From Pseudoxanthomonas sp. SE1 (GTDB lineage Bacteria > Pseudomonadota > Gammaproteobacteria > Xanthomonadales > Xanthomonadaceae), in NCBI RefSeq assembly GCF_029542205.1, contig NZ_CP113783.1, positions 1,293,001 through 1,357,000 on the forward strand: a stretch of 64,000 nucleotides of DNA. The letters are read 5' to 3'. The notes under the pieces were generated by a model, which saw only the letters and a list, made by a program, of their open reading frames with translations, did no database searches and had not been told where the DNA came from. Made by a program: the position numbers and the translations under genes. Shown one piece after another: positions 45,584-56,008 of the stretch (position 1 is its first letter; every line of letters starts with the position of its first letter).

Positions 45584-46075
45584 ATGCCGCTCAACCCCGA
45601 ATCCCCGCTGGCCAAGCTCATGGCCACCCTGCCGCGTGCCGGCCAGGTGGAATGGATCGGCCTGCGGCCGGCACGCGATGAGGTCATGGTCGCCACCGAG
45701 GCCGTCGAAGCCGTCACCGGCGGCGGGCTGGTCGGGGACCGTTACAAGGGCGGCAGCGGCAAGCGCGGCATCACCCTGATCCAGGCCGAGCACCTGCCGG
45801 TGATCGCGGCGCTGGCACAGCGCAATGACCTGCAGGCGGCGCTGCTTCGCCGCAACGTGGTGGTGTCGGGCATTCCACTGGTCGCATTGAAGGAGCGCCG
45901 CTTCCGCATCGGCACCGCCGTGTTCGAGGGCACCGAGGAATGCGACCCCTGCTCGCGCATGGAAGACGCACTGGGTCCCGGTGGCTACAACGCGATGCGC
46001 GGCCACGGGGGCCTGTGCGCGCGCATCGTCGAAGGCGGCGCGTTCCGCATCGGTGACGCGGTGGAAGCGCTCTGA
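45584..46075 (+). CDS. MOSC-domain protein
   Basis: 163 residues forming one MOSC beta-barrel domain, as found at the C-terminus of molybdenum-cofactor sulfurases: GGGLVGDRYKGGSGKRGITL, LRRNVVVSGIPLVALKERRF and EGTEECDPCSRMEDALGPGG with a conserved Cys, then GHGGLCARIVEGGAF. Such stand-alone proteins are thought to handle sulfur or molybdenum-cofactor chemistry. The hydrolase gene downstream overlaps by one base (TGATG). Confidence 0.92.
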   Translation: MPLNPESPLAKLMATLPRAGQVEWIGLRPARDEVMVATEAVEAVTGGGLVGDRYKGGSGKRGITLIQAEHLPVIAALAQRNDLQAALLRRNVVVSGIPLVALKERRFRIGTAVFEGTEECDPCSRMEDALGPGGYNAMRGHGGLCARIVEGGAFRIGDAVEAL

Positions 46076-46599
46076 TGCGCGGCCACTGCATCCTGTCGCA
46101 CGGCTTCGAGAGCGGCCCCGACGCCACCAAGGTCACTGCGCTGGCGGACGTCGCCGAACGCCTGGGATGGAGCCACGAACGTCCCGATTACACCGACCTC
46201 GACGCGCGGCGCGATGTCAGTTCGCTGGGCGATGTGGTCGCACGGCTGGAGCGCCTGCGCGGCCTGGCGCACGCGGCGGCAGCGCGCGGTCCCGTGGTGC
46301 TGGCGGGTTCCAGTCTCGGCGCCTACATCGCGGGCCGCATCTCGCTGGAGGTGCCGGTGCGCGGGCTGTTCCTGATGGCGCCGCCGATCACGATGGGTCC
46401 GCTGCCGGCGCTGGATGCCGCCGCGGTACCGGTTTCGGTCATCCACGGTTGGGATGACGAACTGATCCCGGCGCAGGCGGTTGTCGACTGGGCTTTCCGA
46501 CGTCGCGCGCGTCTGCTGCTGCTGAACGACGGGCATCGCCTGTCCGATCATGTCGCCGTGTCCGCAGAGGCCTTCGGGCAGTTGCTGACCGGGCTTTGA
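46075..46599 (+). CDS. YqiA-like alpha/beta hydrolase
   Basis: 174 residues, a compact esterase-like fold. SHGFESGPDATKVTALADVA starts the domain, the nucleophile Ser lies in LAGSSLGAYIAGRISL, the Asp in IHGWDDELIPAQ and the His in LLNDGHRLSDH. It resembles the small YqiA/UPF0227-type esterases. The substrate is unknown. Its ATG shares one base with the MOSC stop codon, so the two proteins are made together. A 120-bp repeat follows. Confidence 0.88.
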   Translation: MRGHCILSHGFESGPDATKVTALADVAERLGWSHERPDYTDLDARRDVSSLGDVVARLERLRGLAHAAAARGPVVLAGSSLGAYIAGRISLEVPVRGLFLMAPPITMGPLPALDAAAVPVSVIHGWDDELIPAQAVVDWAFRRRARLLLLNDGHRLSDHVAVSAEAFGQLLTGL

Positions 46600-46609
46600 A
46601 TTTCCCTGC

Positions 46610-46730
46610 CATCATTCCGGCCCAAGCCGGGCTTTCAGCCGCTGAATGGCGGGTCATCCATGTTGATCCTGCTTCTGCTCCGGAATGCTTGCGCGGAGCA
46701 AGATGGGTCCCAGCGTTCGCTGGGACGACG
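46610..46730. repeat. 120-bp dispersed element (CATTCCGG...GACGACG), copy 1
   Basis: Shares with the reverse complement of 63119-63235 the blocks CATTCCGGC, GGCGGGTCATCCA, GAGCAAGATGG and the closing GACG. It has short inverted ends and resembles the ATTCCGGC-type intergenic repeats of proteobacteria. It lies between the YqiA-like gene and rlmKL. Confidence 0.75.
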
Positions 46731-46753
46731 ATCCTGTTTATCGAGGTTGCATC

Positions 46754-48889
46754 GTGAAATTTTTCGTTTCCTGCGCCAAGGGCCTGGAATACCTGCTTGC
46801 CGATGAATTGATCGCGCTCGGCGTGCCCAAGGCCACCGCCACGGTCGCTGGCGTCAATGCGGAGGGCGAGCCCGTGGACGCGCAGCGCGCCGTGCTGTGG
46901 TCGCGCCTGGCCAGTCGCGTGCTGTGGCCGATCGCCGAGTTCGAGTGCCTCGACGAGCAGGCGCTGTATGACGGCGTGATGGCGATCGCGTGGGAGCAGC
47001 ACACACGGCCTGAGCTGACGCTGGCGGTGGATGCGCATGTCTCTGGCGAAGCCATCACTCATGCGCGTTATGCCGCGCAGCGCGTCAAGGATGCCGTGGT
47101 CGACCGCCTGCGCCAGCAGGGGCTGGAACGGCCCTCGGTGGACGTGGAACAGCCCGACGTGCGCATCAACCTGTCGCTGCGCAAGGGGCGCGCGACGATC
47201 TCCATCGATCTGGGCGGTGGGCCGATGCATCGCCGCGGCTGGCGACAGGCGCAGAACGAGGCGCCGTTGAAGGAAAACCTCGCGGCCGCCGTGCTGATGC
47301 GCGGCGGCTGGCCCGCGCTGTACCACGAAGGCGGCGCACTGCTGGACCCGATGTGCGGCAGCGGCACGCTGCTGATCGAGGGTGCGCTGATGGCCGCCGA
47401 CGTCGCGCCTGGCCTGCAACGGCACGGCAACGTGTTGCCGTCGCGCTGGCTCGGCTTCGACGTAGCGTCATGGCGGGCATTGTTCGCCGAGGCGGTACAG
47501 CGCGAAACGGAAGGACGCAAGGCGCTGCGTCCGGCGTTCTTCGGCAGCGATATCGACCTGGGGTCGATCCGCGCCGCACGGGACAATGCGGTGCTCGCGG
47601 GCCTGGCCGGCCAGTTGCAGTTCGAGGCGTGCGACATGGCGCAATTGCCCGTGCGCGAAGAACCTCGGGGCCTGGTGGTCTGCAATCCGCCCTACGACGA
47701 ACGCCTCGCTGCCGACGCCGACCTTTACCGCGCGCTGGGTGATGCCCTGCAGAGGTCGGTACCGCAGTGGCGGGCCAGCCTGCTGTGCGGCAACGCCGAC
47801 CTCGGTTACGCCACCGGCCTGCGCGCCGGCAAGAAATACCAACTGTTCAATGGCGCCATCGAGTGCGCGCTGATCGTCTGCGACCCGGTCGCGGCGCCCG
47901 CGCGCGAACCGCGTGAAGCGAAGCCGCTGTCGGAGGGCGCCCAGATGGTCGCCAACCGCCTGCGCAAGAACCTGAAGAAGTTCAAGAGCTGGCGCGCGCG
48001 CGAAAATGTCACCTGCTACCGCGCCTATGACGCCGACCTGCCCGAGTACGCGGCGGCCATCGACGTCTACGTGGAGGAAGGCGGACAGGGCCGCACCTTC
48101 CTGCACGTGCAGGAATACGCCGCACCTGCCACCATCCCCGAGCATGACGTGCGCCGCCGCTTCAGCGAGCTGCTGGCGGCCACGCGCGAGGTGTTCGGCG
48201 TGCCGCAGGAGCAGATCGCGGTGAAGTCGCGCGAACGCGGCAAGGGCGGCGCCAAGTACGGCCGCATGCAGCAGCGGGACGAGTTCATCGTGGTGCGCGA
48301 GTCGGGTGCGCTGCTGAGGGTCAACCTGTTCGATTACCTCGACACCGGCCTGTTCCTCGACCATCGCCCGCTGCGATGGCGCATGGCGCAGGAAGCGCGC
48401 GGCAAGCGGTTCCTCAACCTGTTCTGCTACACCGGCGTGGCCAGCGTGCAGGCGGCGGTGGCGGGCGCAGCGAGTACGACCAGCGTGGACCTGTCGGCCA
48501 CCTACCTGCAGTGGTGCGCGGACAACCTGGCGGAGAACGGCCTGGGTGGCGCGAAGCACCGCCTGGTGCAGGCCGATGCCGTGCGCTGGCTGGAAGCCGA
48601 GCAGGCCGAGTACGACCTGGTCTTCTGCGATCCGCCGACGTTCTCGAACTCCGCGCGCGCCGACGATTTCGATGTGCAGAAGGAGCATGTCCGCCTGCTG
48701 CGTGCGGCAGTCGCCCGGCTGGCGCCGGGCGGGGTACTTTACTTCAGCAACAACTTCCGCCGCTTCAAGCTGGACGAGGCCGCGGTGGCCGAGTTCGCGC
48801 GCTGCGAGGACATCAGCGCGAAGACCATCCCGCCGGATTTCGAGCGCAACGCCCGCATCCACCGCGCGTGGCGGCTGACGCGGGCGTAA
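46754..48889 (+). CDS. rlmL: Bifunctional 23S rRNA methyltransferase RlmKL
   Basis: 711 residues. It methylates G2445 (RlmL half) and G2069 (RlmK half) of 23S rRNA. The N-terminal ferredoxin-like/THUMP region starts [20 protein letters not shown]; the first Rossmann domain has [20 protein letters not shown] and [11 protein letters not shown]; the second has [20 protein letters not shown] and [19 protein letters not shown]. Start is the GTG at 46754, because the family begins with this sequence and the frame upstream runs through a repeat. Confidence 0.96.
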   Translation: MKFFVSCAKGLEYLLADELIALGVPKATATVAGVNAEGEPVDAQRAVLWSRLASRVLWPIAEFECLDEQALYDGVMAIAWEQHTRPELTLAVDAHVSGEAITHARYAAQRVKDAVVDRLRQQGLERPSVDVEQPDVRINLSLRKGRATISIDLGGGPMHRRGWRQAQNEAPLKENLAAAVLMRGGWPALYHEGGALLDPMCGSGTLLIEGALMAADVAPGLQRHGNVLPSRWLGFDVASWRALFAEAVQRETEGRKALRPAFFGSDIDLGSIRAARDNAVLAGLAGQLQFEACDMAQLPVREEPRGLVVCNPPYDERLAADADLYRALGDALQRSVPQWRASLLCGNADLGYATGLRAGKKYQLFNGAIECALIVCDPVAAPAREPREAKPLSEGAQMVANRLRKNLKKFKSWRARENVTCYRAYDADLPEYAAAIDVYVEEGGQGRTFLHVQEYAAPATIPEHDVRRRFSELLAATREVFGVPQEQIAVKSRERGKGGAKYGRMQQRDEFIVVRESGALLRVNLFDYLDTGLFLDHRPLRWRMAQEARGKRFLNLFCYTGVASVQAAVAGAASTTSVDLSATYLQWCADNLAENGLGGAKHRLVQADAVRWLEAEQAEYDLVFCDPPTFSNSARADDFDVQKEHVRLLRAAVARLAPGGVLYFSNNFRRFKLDEAAVAEFARCEDISAKTIPPDFERNARIHRAWRLTRA

Positions 48890-48895
48890 GCGGCC

Positions 48896-49741
48896 TCAAC
48901 CGACGATGAGGACGAAGTCGCCGCGCTGGGACGCCATCGACAGGGCCAGCGTGCTGCGGCTGGAAGCCAGGTCGGCGGCGGAGAGTGCCGTGCTCGGGGG
49001 ATGCGCGCGGTAGCTGGCGTCCTCGGCAAGGGTGTCGCGGACCACATAGCCCATCAGCACGTTGACCAGTTCGCCGAGCGCATCGATGGCGAGTTCTTCG
49101 TCGCATTCCGCCGGCGGGATCGACAGCAGCGAACAGGCCATGGCCCGGGCGGTCGCGCGGCTGCAGCCCACGCCCACGAGCAGGGATTGGGACCCGGCGT
49201 CGATGCGCACGTGCGCGGTGACGTCGCAGGCCTCCAGCGCGGCATCGTCCGCGATGCCCGATGCCTGGCACTGGCTGCCCGCCAGGCGCGGGAACAGACG
49301 ATTGCAGACCCGGATGGTGCTGGTGGCCATGTCGGCCAGCGCGTGGCCGGCAATGCCAAGCGCCAGCGCATGGTTGGCCTCGTCGAGGTCGCGACGATGC
49401 GCGACCAGTTCTGCGTCGAGCACTTCCGCGCTCACCGCGCCCTGTTCGACCAGGATCTGGCCGAACAGCTTGCGGCCCTTTTTCTGCGCGGTCAGCAGCA
49501 CATCGAGCTGCCCGGCATCCAGCAGCCCCATCTCCAGCGCGATGTCGCCGAAGCGACGGTCTTCGGCGCGCTGGCGCTCGTTGATGCGGCGGGCCTGCGC
49601 GGCATCCAGCATGCGATGGTGGACGGCAAGCTCGCCGAGCAGGGGATTGGACGCACGCTGCGCATCGAGCGCGGCGAGGAGTTGTGCGGAGGTGATGGTG
49701 CCGCGTTCCAGCAGGAACTGGCCCAGGAATTTCGCTGCCAT
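48896..49741 (-). CDS. MshEN-type repeat protein fused to a CheX-like phosphatase domain
   Basis: 281 residues. The first 115 consist of four units with an exact 29-residue period: Gly at 7, 36, 65 and 94, and Gln (His in the last) 21 residues later. The pattern LGQFLLERGTITSAQLLAAL...Q equals the 24-residue motif plus 5-residue spacer of MshEN c-di-GMP-binding domains, so two tandem MshEN domains are predicted; the RxG arginine is kept only in unit 3 (RFG). The C-terminal half is CheX-like, with the phosphatase ExxN motif in DALGELVNVLMGYVV. The adjacent receiver gene (44 bp upstream) is the likely substrate. No membrane segment. Confidence 0.82.
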   Translation of the reverse strand: MAAKFLGQFLLERGTITSAQLLAALDAQRASNPLLGELAVHHRMLDAAQARRINERQRAEDRRFGDIALEMGLLDAGQLDVLLTAQKKGRKLFGQILVEQGAVSAEVLDAELVAHRRDLDEANHALALGIAGHALADMATSTIRVCNRLFPRLAGSQCQASGIADDAALEACDVTAHVRIDAGSQSLLVGVGCSRATARAMACSLLSIPPAECDEELAIDALGELVNVLMGYVVRDTLAEDASYRAHPPSTALSAADLASSRSTLALSMASQRGDFVLIVG

Positions 49742-49784
49742 GATGTCGTCTCGTGCGGAGGTGAAGGAAGGACGTGCGTGGCGG

Positions 49785-50153
49785 TCAGGCGACCGCTTCG
49801 TGCAGCACGCGATCCATCACTTCGGGATCGATGGGCTTCTGGAGGTACGACTTCGCGCCCAGCTTCAGACACTCCTCGATGTCGCTCTGTGCCCCGAGCG
49901 AGCTGAGGATCACCACCCGCGCATCCGGGTCCTGCGCCAGGATCCGGCCCAGCGCCTGCTTGCCGTCGCATTCGGGCATTACCAGGTCCATCAACACCAC
50001 GTCGGGCTTCAGTGCCAGGTATTGGCTGACGGCTTCAAGGCCGTTGCCGGCTTCGCCCACCACATGGAAGCCGCAGTCGTCGAGCTGGCGCGCCGCCAGC
50101 ATGCGCAGTGCGCGCGAATCATCGCAAAGCAGAACCGTCGGACGTGACGTCAT
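49785..50153 (-). CDS. Single-domain CheY-like response regulator
   Basis: 122 residues, one receiver domain: acidic pair in VLLCDDSRALRML, phospho-acceptor Asp in DVVLMDLVMPECDG, Thr/Ser in VVILSSLGAQ, Lys in AKSYLQKPIDPEV. There is no output domain, so it acts through a partner protein. The next gene on the strand, 44 bp away, encodes a protein with a CheX-type phosphatase domain, which probably dephosphorylates it. A cognate kinase is not in the window. Confidence 0.93.
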   Translation of the reverse strand: MTSRPTVLLCDDSRALRMLAARQLDDCGFHVVGEAGNGLEAVSQYLALKPDVVLMDLVMPECDGKQALGRILAQDPDARVVILSSLGAQSDIEECLKLGAKSYLQKPIDPEVMDRVLHEAVA

Positions 50154-50257
50154 TTCAAGGATCCCCCTGTGGATCGTGCAGGCCGCGCGCGGATGCGACG
50201 CGGGGCGACATGTAGGCGGTATCGGCCGGTCCGGGGAGTTCTTGAGAGGAGCGGGCG

Positions 50258-51469
50258 TCAGGGGGATGCGCCGGTCGCCAGCGTTTCCTCGATACGACTG
50301 AACGCGGAATGCGCGCCAGCCGGCGAAGCACCGGCATCCGTCGCGAAATACACCACGCCGGTGCCCGCGCGCAGGTCCACCCACAGCCCCGACCGCAGGC
50401 CATAGGCGTCGCCGGAATGACCCACGCGGGCAACCCCGTCGCCGAATGGATCGTCGCCGCAGCCGTCCACGGGGGTGGCCAGCGTCTGCACGGCGAGGCC
50501 GTAGCGGCAGAAGAACGCCTGGTTCCGCCCGTCGCCGGTATCTTCTTCGTGCGTCACGCCGTTGCCGCCGTCGAAGGTCCACTGCGGCGCCACCATTGCG
50601 TCGACGCTGGCGGGCATGAGCAGGCGCACGCCGTCGATCTCGCCATGGTTCAGCAGCAGCCGGCCGATCCTCGCCAGCCCGTAGGCGGAAATGCGCAGGC
50701 CGCCCTGTGGCGAGAACAACGCACCGTTCTCACCGGGCTTCCAGCGCGTGAGGTCGCAGTCGGCGCCTTCGGCGGTGACGACGGCGCAAGCCGGCTTCCC
50801 TGCGAGGTTGTCGTCGCGGACCACGTGTCCGTCGCGGTAGAGGACCACTGCACGCATGGCGGTGGCGTCGTCGCAGGCCGCCCAGTTGAAGCAGGCATCG
50901 AGCTCCAGCGGCGCCAGCACCAGCCGCTGCATCAGGCGGTCGAATCGCTCGCCGGTGGCGCTCTCCATCGCCATCGCCACCAGCGGGAAGTTGAGGTTGG
51001 TGTAGCGGAAGTGCGCACCCGGCGCATGCGCGTCGTCCCATGCCTTCGGATCATCGAGGATCGTCTTCAGCGTTTCGCCCAGCGGCGTGGCGTAGTAGCC
51101 GGCGGCGTCGGTGAGGCTGGACTGGTGGGACAGCAGCAGGCGCAGGGTGATCTTCGTTCCGGGAAAGCGCGGATGGCGCAGTGGCCAGCCGAGGTACGTG
51201 GATACGTCGGCATCCAGGTCCAGCGTACCGGCCTCCACCAGGCGCATCACGCCGATCGCGGTGACCAGCTTGGAGATGGACGCAACCCGCACGGGGTCGT
51301 CGGCGGTGACGTTGCGGCCGGTGGCGAGGTCGGCTTTGCCTTCGACATGCGTAGCGACGATGCCATCGCGGTCGAAAGCGACGCGGACCTGCGAGACGGG
51401 TTCCGCAGCCGAGGCGGCCACGGCGGCGCCGAGGCAGGAGAGCGACAGGATGAGGCGACGTAACAACAT
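50258..51469 (-). CDS. Serine hydrolase of the beta-lactamase/class C esterase family
   Basis: 403 residues with signal peptide (MLLRRLILSLSCLGAAVAAS). Penicillin-binding-like motifs are SISK (in RVASISKLVTAIGV), YTN (in FRYTNLNF) and HSG (in ARVGHSGDAYG). These define class C-type esterases and D-aminopeptidases; true AmpC activity is not implied. It has five Cys residues (ACFNWAACDD and others), consistent with periplasmic disulfides. It lies 32 bp after mmsA on the same strand, without clear pathway link. Confidence 0.88.
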   Translation of the reverse strand: MLLRRLILSLSCLGAAVAASAAEPVSQVRVAFDRDGIVATHVEGKADLATGRNVTADDPVRVASISKLVTAIGVMRLVEAGTLDLDADVSTYLGWPLRHPRFPGTKITLRLLLSHQSSLTDAAGYYATPLGETLKTILDDPKAWDDAHAPGAHFRYTNLNFPLVAMAMESATGERFDRLMQRLVLAPLELDACFNWAACDDATAMRAVVLYRDGHVVRDDNLAGKPACAVVTAEGADCDLTRWKPGENGALFSPQGGLRISAYGLARIGRLLLNHGEIDGVRLLMPASVDAMVAPQWTFDGGNGVTHEEDTGDGRNQAFFCRYGLAVQTLATPVDGCGDDPFGDGVARVGHSGDAYGLRSGLWVDLRAGTGVVYFATDAGASPAGAHSAFSRIEETLATGASP

Positions 51470-51501
51470 GGGCCAGTACCGTGTTGGGACCGGCCCCGAC
51501 T

Positions 51502-52992
<1,491 letters not shown>

Positions 52993-53011
52993 GGCGGACT
53001 ACCTGGTGGAA

Positions 53012-53211
53012 TCCCTCGCCCCGCGTGCGGGGAGAGGGTGCCCGGAGGGCGGGTGAGGGGCGACGGAGCCCTTGTCTTTAATCGTGGCGCGGTGTTTCGA
53101 GTGTTGCTTTTTCCAGTCGCTCGATAGCGTCGTCAACGCCGAGGCGGTAATGGCTCCGGCATGCCCCTCATCCGCCTTCGGCACCTTCTCCCCGCTTGCG
53201 CGGGGAGAAGG
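53012..53211. repeat. Long dispersed inverted repeat (GGGGAGAGGGTGCC family)
   Basis: Left stem CTCGCCCCGCGTGCGGGGAG followed by AGGGTGCCCGG and GCGGGTGAGGGGC; right half GCCCCTCATCCGCCTTCGGC followed by ACCTTCTCCCCGCTTGCGCG and GGGAGAAGG. The left and right halves are complementary. It occupies almost all of the mmsA-ald gap. Confidence 0.8.
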
Positions 53212-53220
53212 AACAGCGAG

Positions 53221-54336
53221 TTACGCCAGCGCTTCGCGCGCCGGCACGTACGCGTAACCCAGATCGTCGGCGACCGCCTTGTAGGTGATCTTGCCGGCGT
53301 GCACGTTCAGGCCGTTGAGCAGGTGCTCGTCGTCCAGCATGGCCTGCTTCGCGCCCTTGTTGGCCAGCTGCACGGCGAAGGGCAGGGTGGCGTTGGTCAG
53401 CGCGAACGTGGACGTCCGGGCGACGCCGCCCGGCATGTTGGCCACGCAGTAGTGGATGATGCCGTCCACTTCGTAGGTCGGGTTCTGGTGGGTAGTGGCC
53501 TTCGAGGTCTCGAAGCAGCCGCCCTGGTCGATCGCCACGTCCACCAGCACCGAGCCGGGACGCATCAGCTTCAGCTGGTCGCGCGAGACCAGCTTGGGTG
53601 CGGCGGCGCCGGGGATCAGCACCGCGCCGATCACCAGGTCGGTGTCGGGCAGTCGCTCTTCGATGGCGTCGCGGGTGGAATAGATGGTGGTCAGCTGATG
53701 GCCGTACAGCTCGTCCAGGTACTTCAGGCGGTCGAGCGAGCGGTCCAGGATGGTGACGTGCGCGTTCATGCCCATCGCCATGCGCGCGGCGTTGATGCCG
53801 ACCACGCCGCCACCGATCACCAGCACTTCGGCCGGCTTCACGCCGGGCACGCCGCCCAGCAGCACGCCGGAACCGCCCTGCGCCTTCTCCAGCGCGTGCG
53901 CGCCGGCCTGGATCGACATGCGGCCGGCCACTTCCGACATCGGCGCGAGCAGCGGCAGGCCGCCCTTGCGGTCGGTGACGGTTTCATAGGCGATGCAGGT
54001 GGCGCCGGAGGCGACCAGCGCCTTGGTCTGTTCCGGATCGGGCGCGAGGTGCAGGTAGGTGTAGAGCACCTGGCCGGGGCGCAGCATGGCGCATTCGTTC
54101 GACTGCGGCTCCTTGACCTTGATGATCATGTCGGCACGGGCAAAGATCTCTTCGGCCGTATCGATGATCTGCGCACCGGCCTTGACGTACTGCTCGTCGG
54201 TCAGGCCGATGGCCTTGCCGCCGTCGCGCTGCACGATGACCTGATGGCCATTCGAGACCAGTTCGCGCGCACCGGCCGGGGTTAGGCCGATGCGGTATTC
54301 GTGGTTCTTTATTTCCTTGGGGACGCCAATCAGCAT
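53221..54336 (-). CDS. ald: Alanine dehydrogenase
   Basis: 371 residues; NAD-dependent, alanine to pyruvate plus ammonia. [20 protein letters not shown] is the family start, with the substrate Lys/His region KVKEPQSNE and TYLHLAPD, the NAD-binding [20 protein letters not shown] and the closing [14 protein letters not shown]. It sits 65 bp after the omega-aminotransferase gene; since that enzyme makes alanine from pyruvate, Ald would regenerate the pyruvate and release the nitrogen. Confidence 0.97.
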   Translation of the reverse strand: MLIGVPKEIKNHEYRIGLTPAGARELVSNGHQVIVQRDGGKAIGLTDEQYVKAGAQIIDTAEEIFARADMIIKVKEPQSNECAMLRPGQVLYTYLHLAPDPEQTKALVASGATCIAYETVTDRKGGLPLLAPMSEVAGRMSIQAGAHALEKAQGGSGVLLGGVPGVKPAEVLVIGGGVVGINAARMAMGMNAHVTILDRSLDRLKYLDELYGHQLTTIYSTRDAIEERLPDTDLVIGAVLIPGAAAPKLVSRDQLKLMRPGSVLVDVAIDQGGCFETSKATTHQNPTYEVDGIIHYCVANMPGGVARTSTFALTNATLPFAVQLANKGAKQAMLDDEHLLNGLNVHAGKITYKAVADDLGYAYVPAREALA

Positions 54337-54401
54337 GTTGCTCTCCAGTAGCGGGAAGGGGCTTCGCGCGTGGGGAGCGCTGGTGCCATTGGTCCGTAAT
54401 T

Positions 54402-55772
54402 TTACGCGGTTGCCCGTATGGTGTCCGCCAGGACATCCACGATCCGGTCGATGTGGTGCTTTTCCACGATCAGCGGGGGCGACAGGGCGATGACGTCGCC
54501 GGTCACGCGGGTCAACAGGTGGCCTTCGTGGAAGGCGCGCGCGAACACGTCGTAGGCCCGGGTGCCGGGTGCGCCCGCGCGCGGGGCCAGTTCGATGGCG
54601 CCGACCAGGCCGATGTTGCGGATGTCGATGATGTTCGGCAGGCCCTTCAGCGAATGCAGCGCTTCCTGCCAGTAGTCGCCCAGGCTGAGCGCCTTGTCGA
54701 ACAGGTTTTCCTCTTCGTAAGTGTCCAGCGTGGCGAGCGCAGCGGCGCAGGCCAGCGGGTGCCCGGAGTAGGTGTAGCCATGGAACATGTCGATGGCGTT
54801 GTCGGGGCCGCTCATGAAGGCGTCGAACATGCGGTCCGACACGAAGGTCGCACCCATCGGCACGCAGCCGTTGGTGATGCCCTTGGCGGCGGTGATCATG
54901 TCCGGCGTCACGCCGAAGCGCTGCGCGCCGAAGGCATGGCCGACACGGCCGAAGCCGGTGATCACTTCATCGAAGATCAGCAGGATGCCGTGCTTGTCGC
55001 AGATCTCGCGCAGGCGTTGCAGGTAGCCCTGCGGCGGAATGACCACGCCGGCCGAACCGGAGATCGGTTCGACGATGACCGCCGCGATGGTGGAGGCGTC
55101 GTACAACGCGATCTGGCGTTCCAGGTCCTCGGCCAGCTCGATGCCGTGCGGCGGCAAGCCCTTCGAGAAGGCATTGCGCGAGATGTCCAGCGTGTGGCGG
55201 ATGTGCGAGACCGCCGGCAGGCCGGGGCCGAACCACTTGCGGTTGTTCGGCAGGCCGCCCACCGACATGCCGCCGAAGCCGACGCCGTGATAGCCCTTTT
55301 CGCGGCCGATGAAACGCGTGCGCTGGCCTTCGCCGCGTACACGGTGGTAGGCCAGGGCGATCTTCAACGCACTGTCCACGGCTTCCGAACCGGAGTTGCT
55401 GAAGAACACCTTGTTGAGGTCGCCCGGCGCCAACGCGGCGAGGCGTTCGGCCAGCTTGAACGGCAGCGGCGAGCTCATGGAGAAGTTGGGTGCGAAGTCC
55501 AGCGTACCGATCTGCTGTTTCACCGCCTCGACGATGCGCGGCCGGGAATGGCCGGCGTTGCAGCACCACAGGCCGGCCGTGGCATCCAGCACCTCGTTGC
55601 CGTCGACATCGCGGTAGTACATGCCGGAGGCGCTGGCGAGCAGGCGCGGCTTGGCCTTGAACTGCTTGTTGGCCGTGAACGGCATCCAGAAATGGTCGAG
55701 CGAGGCAGGTGCCTCAAGGTTCTGGCGGGCGTAATGGTCGGCCAGGGCAGCGGAGGTGTCGTCGGCGCTCAT
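54402..55772 (-). CDS. Omega-amino acid--pyruvate aminotransferase
   Basis: 456-residue class III PLP aminotransferase. FWMPFTANKQFKAKPRLL, LWCCNAGHSRPRIVEAVKQQ and DISRNAFSKGLPPHG follow closely the beta-alanine:pyruvate aminotransferase type of Pseudomonas. The PLP lysine is in ITAAKGITNGCVPMGA, and the Asp in LLIFDEVITGFGRVG. It probably moves the amino group of beta-alanine (or GABA/putrescine-derived amines) to pyruvate. It is divergent from the cupin-HTH regulator, with matching motifs in the shared region, and is followed by ald and mmsA. Confidence 0.93.
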   Translation of the reverse strand: MSADDTSAALADHYARQNLEAPASLDHFWMPFTANKQFKAKPRLLASASGMYYRDVDGNEVLDATAGLWCCNAGHSRPRIVEAVKQQIGTLDFAPNFSMSSPLPFKLAERLAALAPGDLNKVFFSNSGSEAVDSALKIALAYHRVRGEGQRTRFIGREKGYHGVGFGGMSVGGLPNNRKWFGPGLPAVSHIRHTLDISRNAFSKGLPPHGIELAEDLERQIALYDASTIAAVIVEPISGSAGVVIPPQGYLQRLREICDKHGILLIFDEVITGFGRVGHAFGAQRFGVTPDMITAAKGITNGCVPMGATFVSDRMFDAFMSGPDNAIDMFHGYTYSGHPLACAAALATLDTYEEENLFDKALSLGDYWQEALHSLKGLPNIIDIRNIGLVGAIELAPRAGAPGTRAYDVFARAFHEGHLLTRVTGDVIALSPPLIVEKHHIDRIVDVLADTIRATA

Positions 55773-55825
55773 CGCGGCTCCAAAGGGGGGCGGGGCGGAT
55801 GGGCGAAGCTTAGCGCGTTGAAAAA

Positions 55826-55832
55826 ACTTTAC
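55826..55832 (-). promoter_or_regulatory. GTAAAGT motif overlapping the aminotransferase -35 region
   Basis: On the minus strand TTGTAA (candidate -35) is followed 16 bp later by TAAGCT (weak -10). GTAAAGT overlaps the -35 and also occurs at 55965-55971 ahead of the divergent regulator gene. The recurrence suggests a binding site for the cupin-HTH regulator. Confidence 0.35.
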
Positions 55833-55860
55833 AACCGACGATAGGCATAGACCTGTCCTT

Positions 55861-55923
55861 GCAGGAGGGGCTTCAGCCGCGACGCTTGTGCTCGAAAGGC
55901 GTCGGGGCTGAAGCCCCTCCTAC
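55861..55923. repeat. REP pair (GCAGGAGGGGCTTCAGCC type)
   Basis: Arms at 55861-55885 and about 55900-55923, inverted and close together; the first arm has GCAG in place of GTAG. It lies between the divergent aminotransferase and regulator genes. Confidence 0.85.
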
Positions 55924-55964
55924 AAATGGGGGTCCGGGGCTTTCCAACAGGGCTGCCCAGGGGT

Positions 55965-55986
55965 GTAAAGTATCCCGCAACACTTT
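55965..55986 (+). promoter_or_regulatory. Candidate operator upstream of the cupin-HTH gene
   Basis: AAAGT-N10-ACTTT dyad (55967-55986), beginning with the same GTAAAGT found upstream of the divergent aminotransferase gene. It lies 22 bp before the regulator start codon, suited to autoregulation. Confidence 0.4.
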
Positions 55987-56008
55987 CCGCTTTCCTGTCA
56001 GGGTGGTG

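Noticed and set aside
50258..51469. Calling the serine hydrolase a beta-lactamase resistance gene
   Set aside because: SxxK, YxN and HSG motifs are shared with many esterases and peptidases; nothing specific to AmpC and no ampR neighbour was seen.
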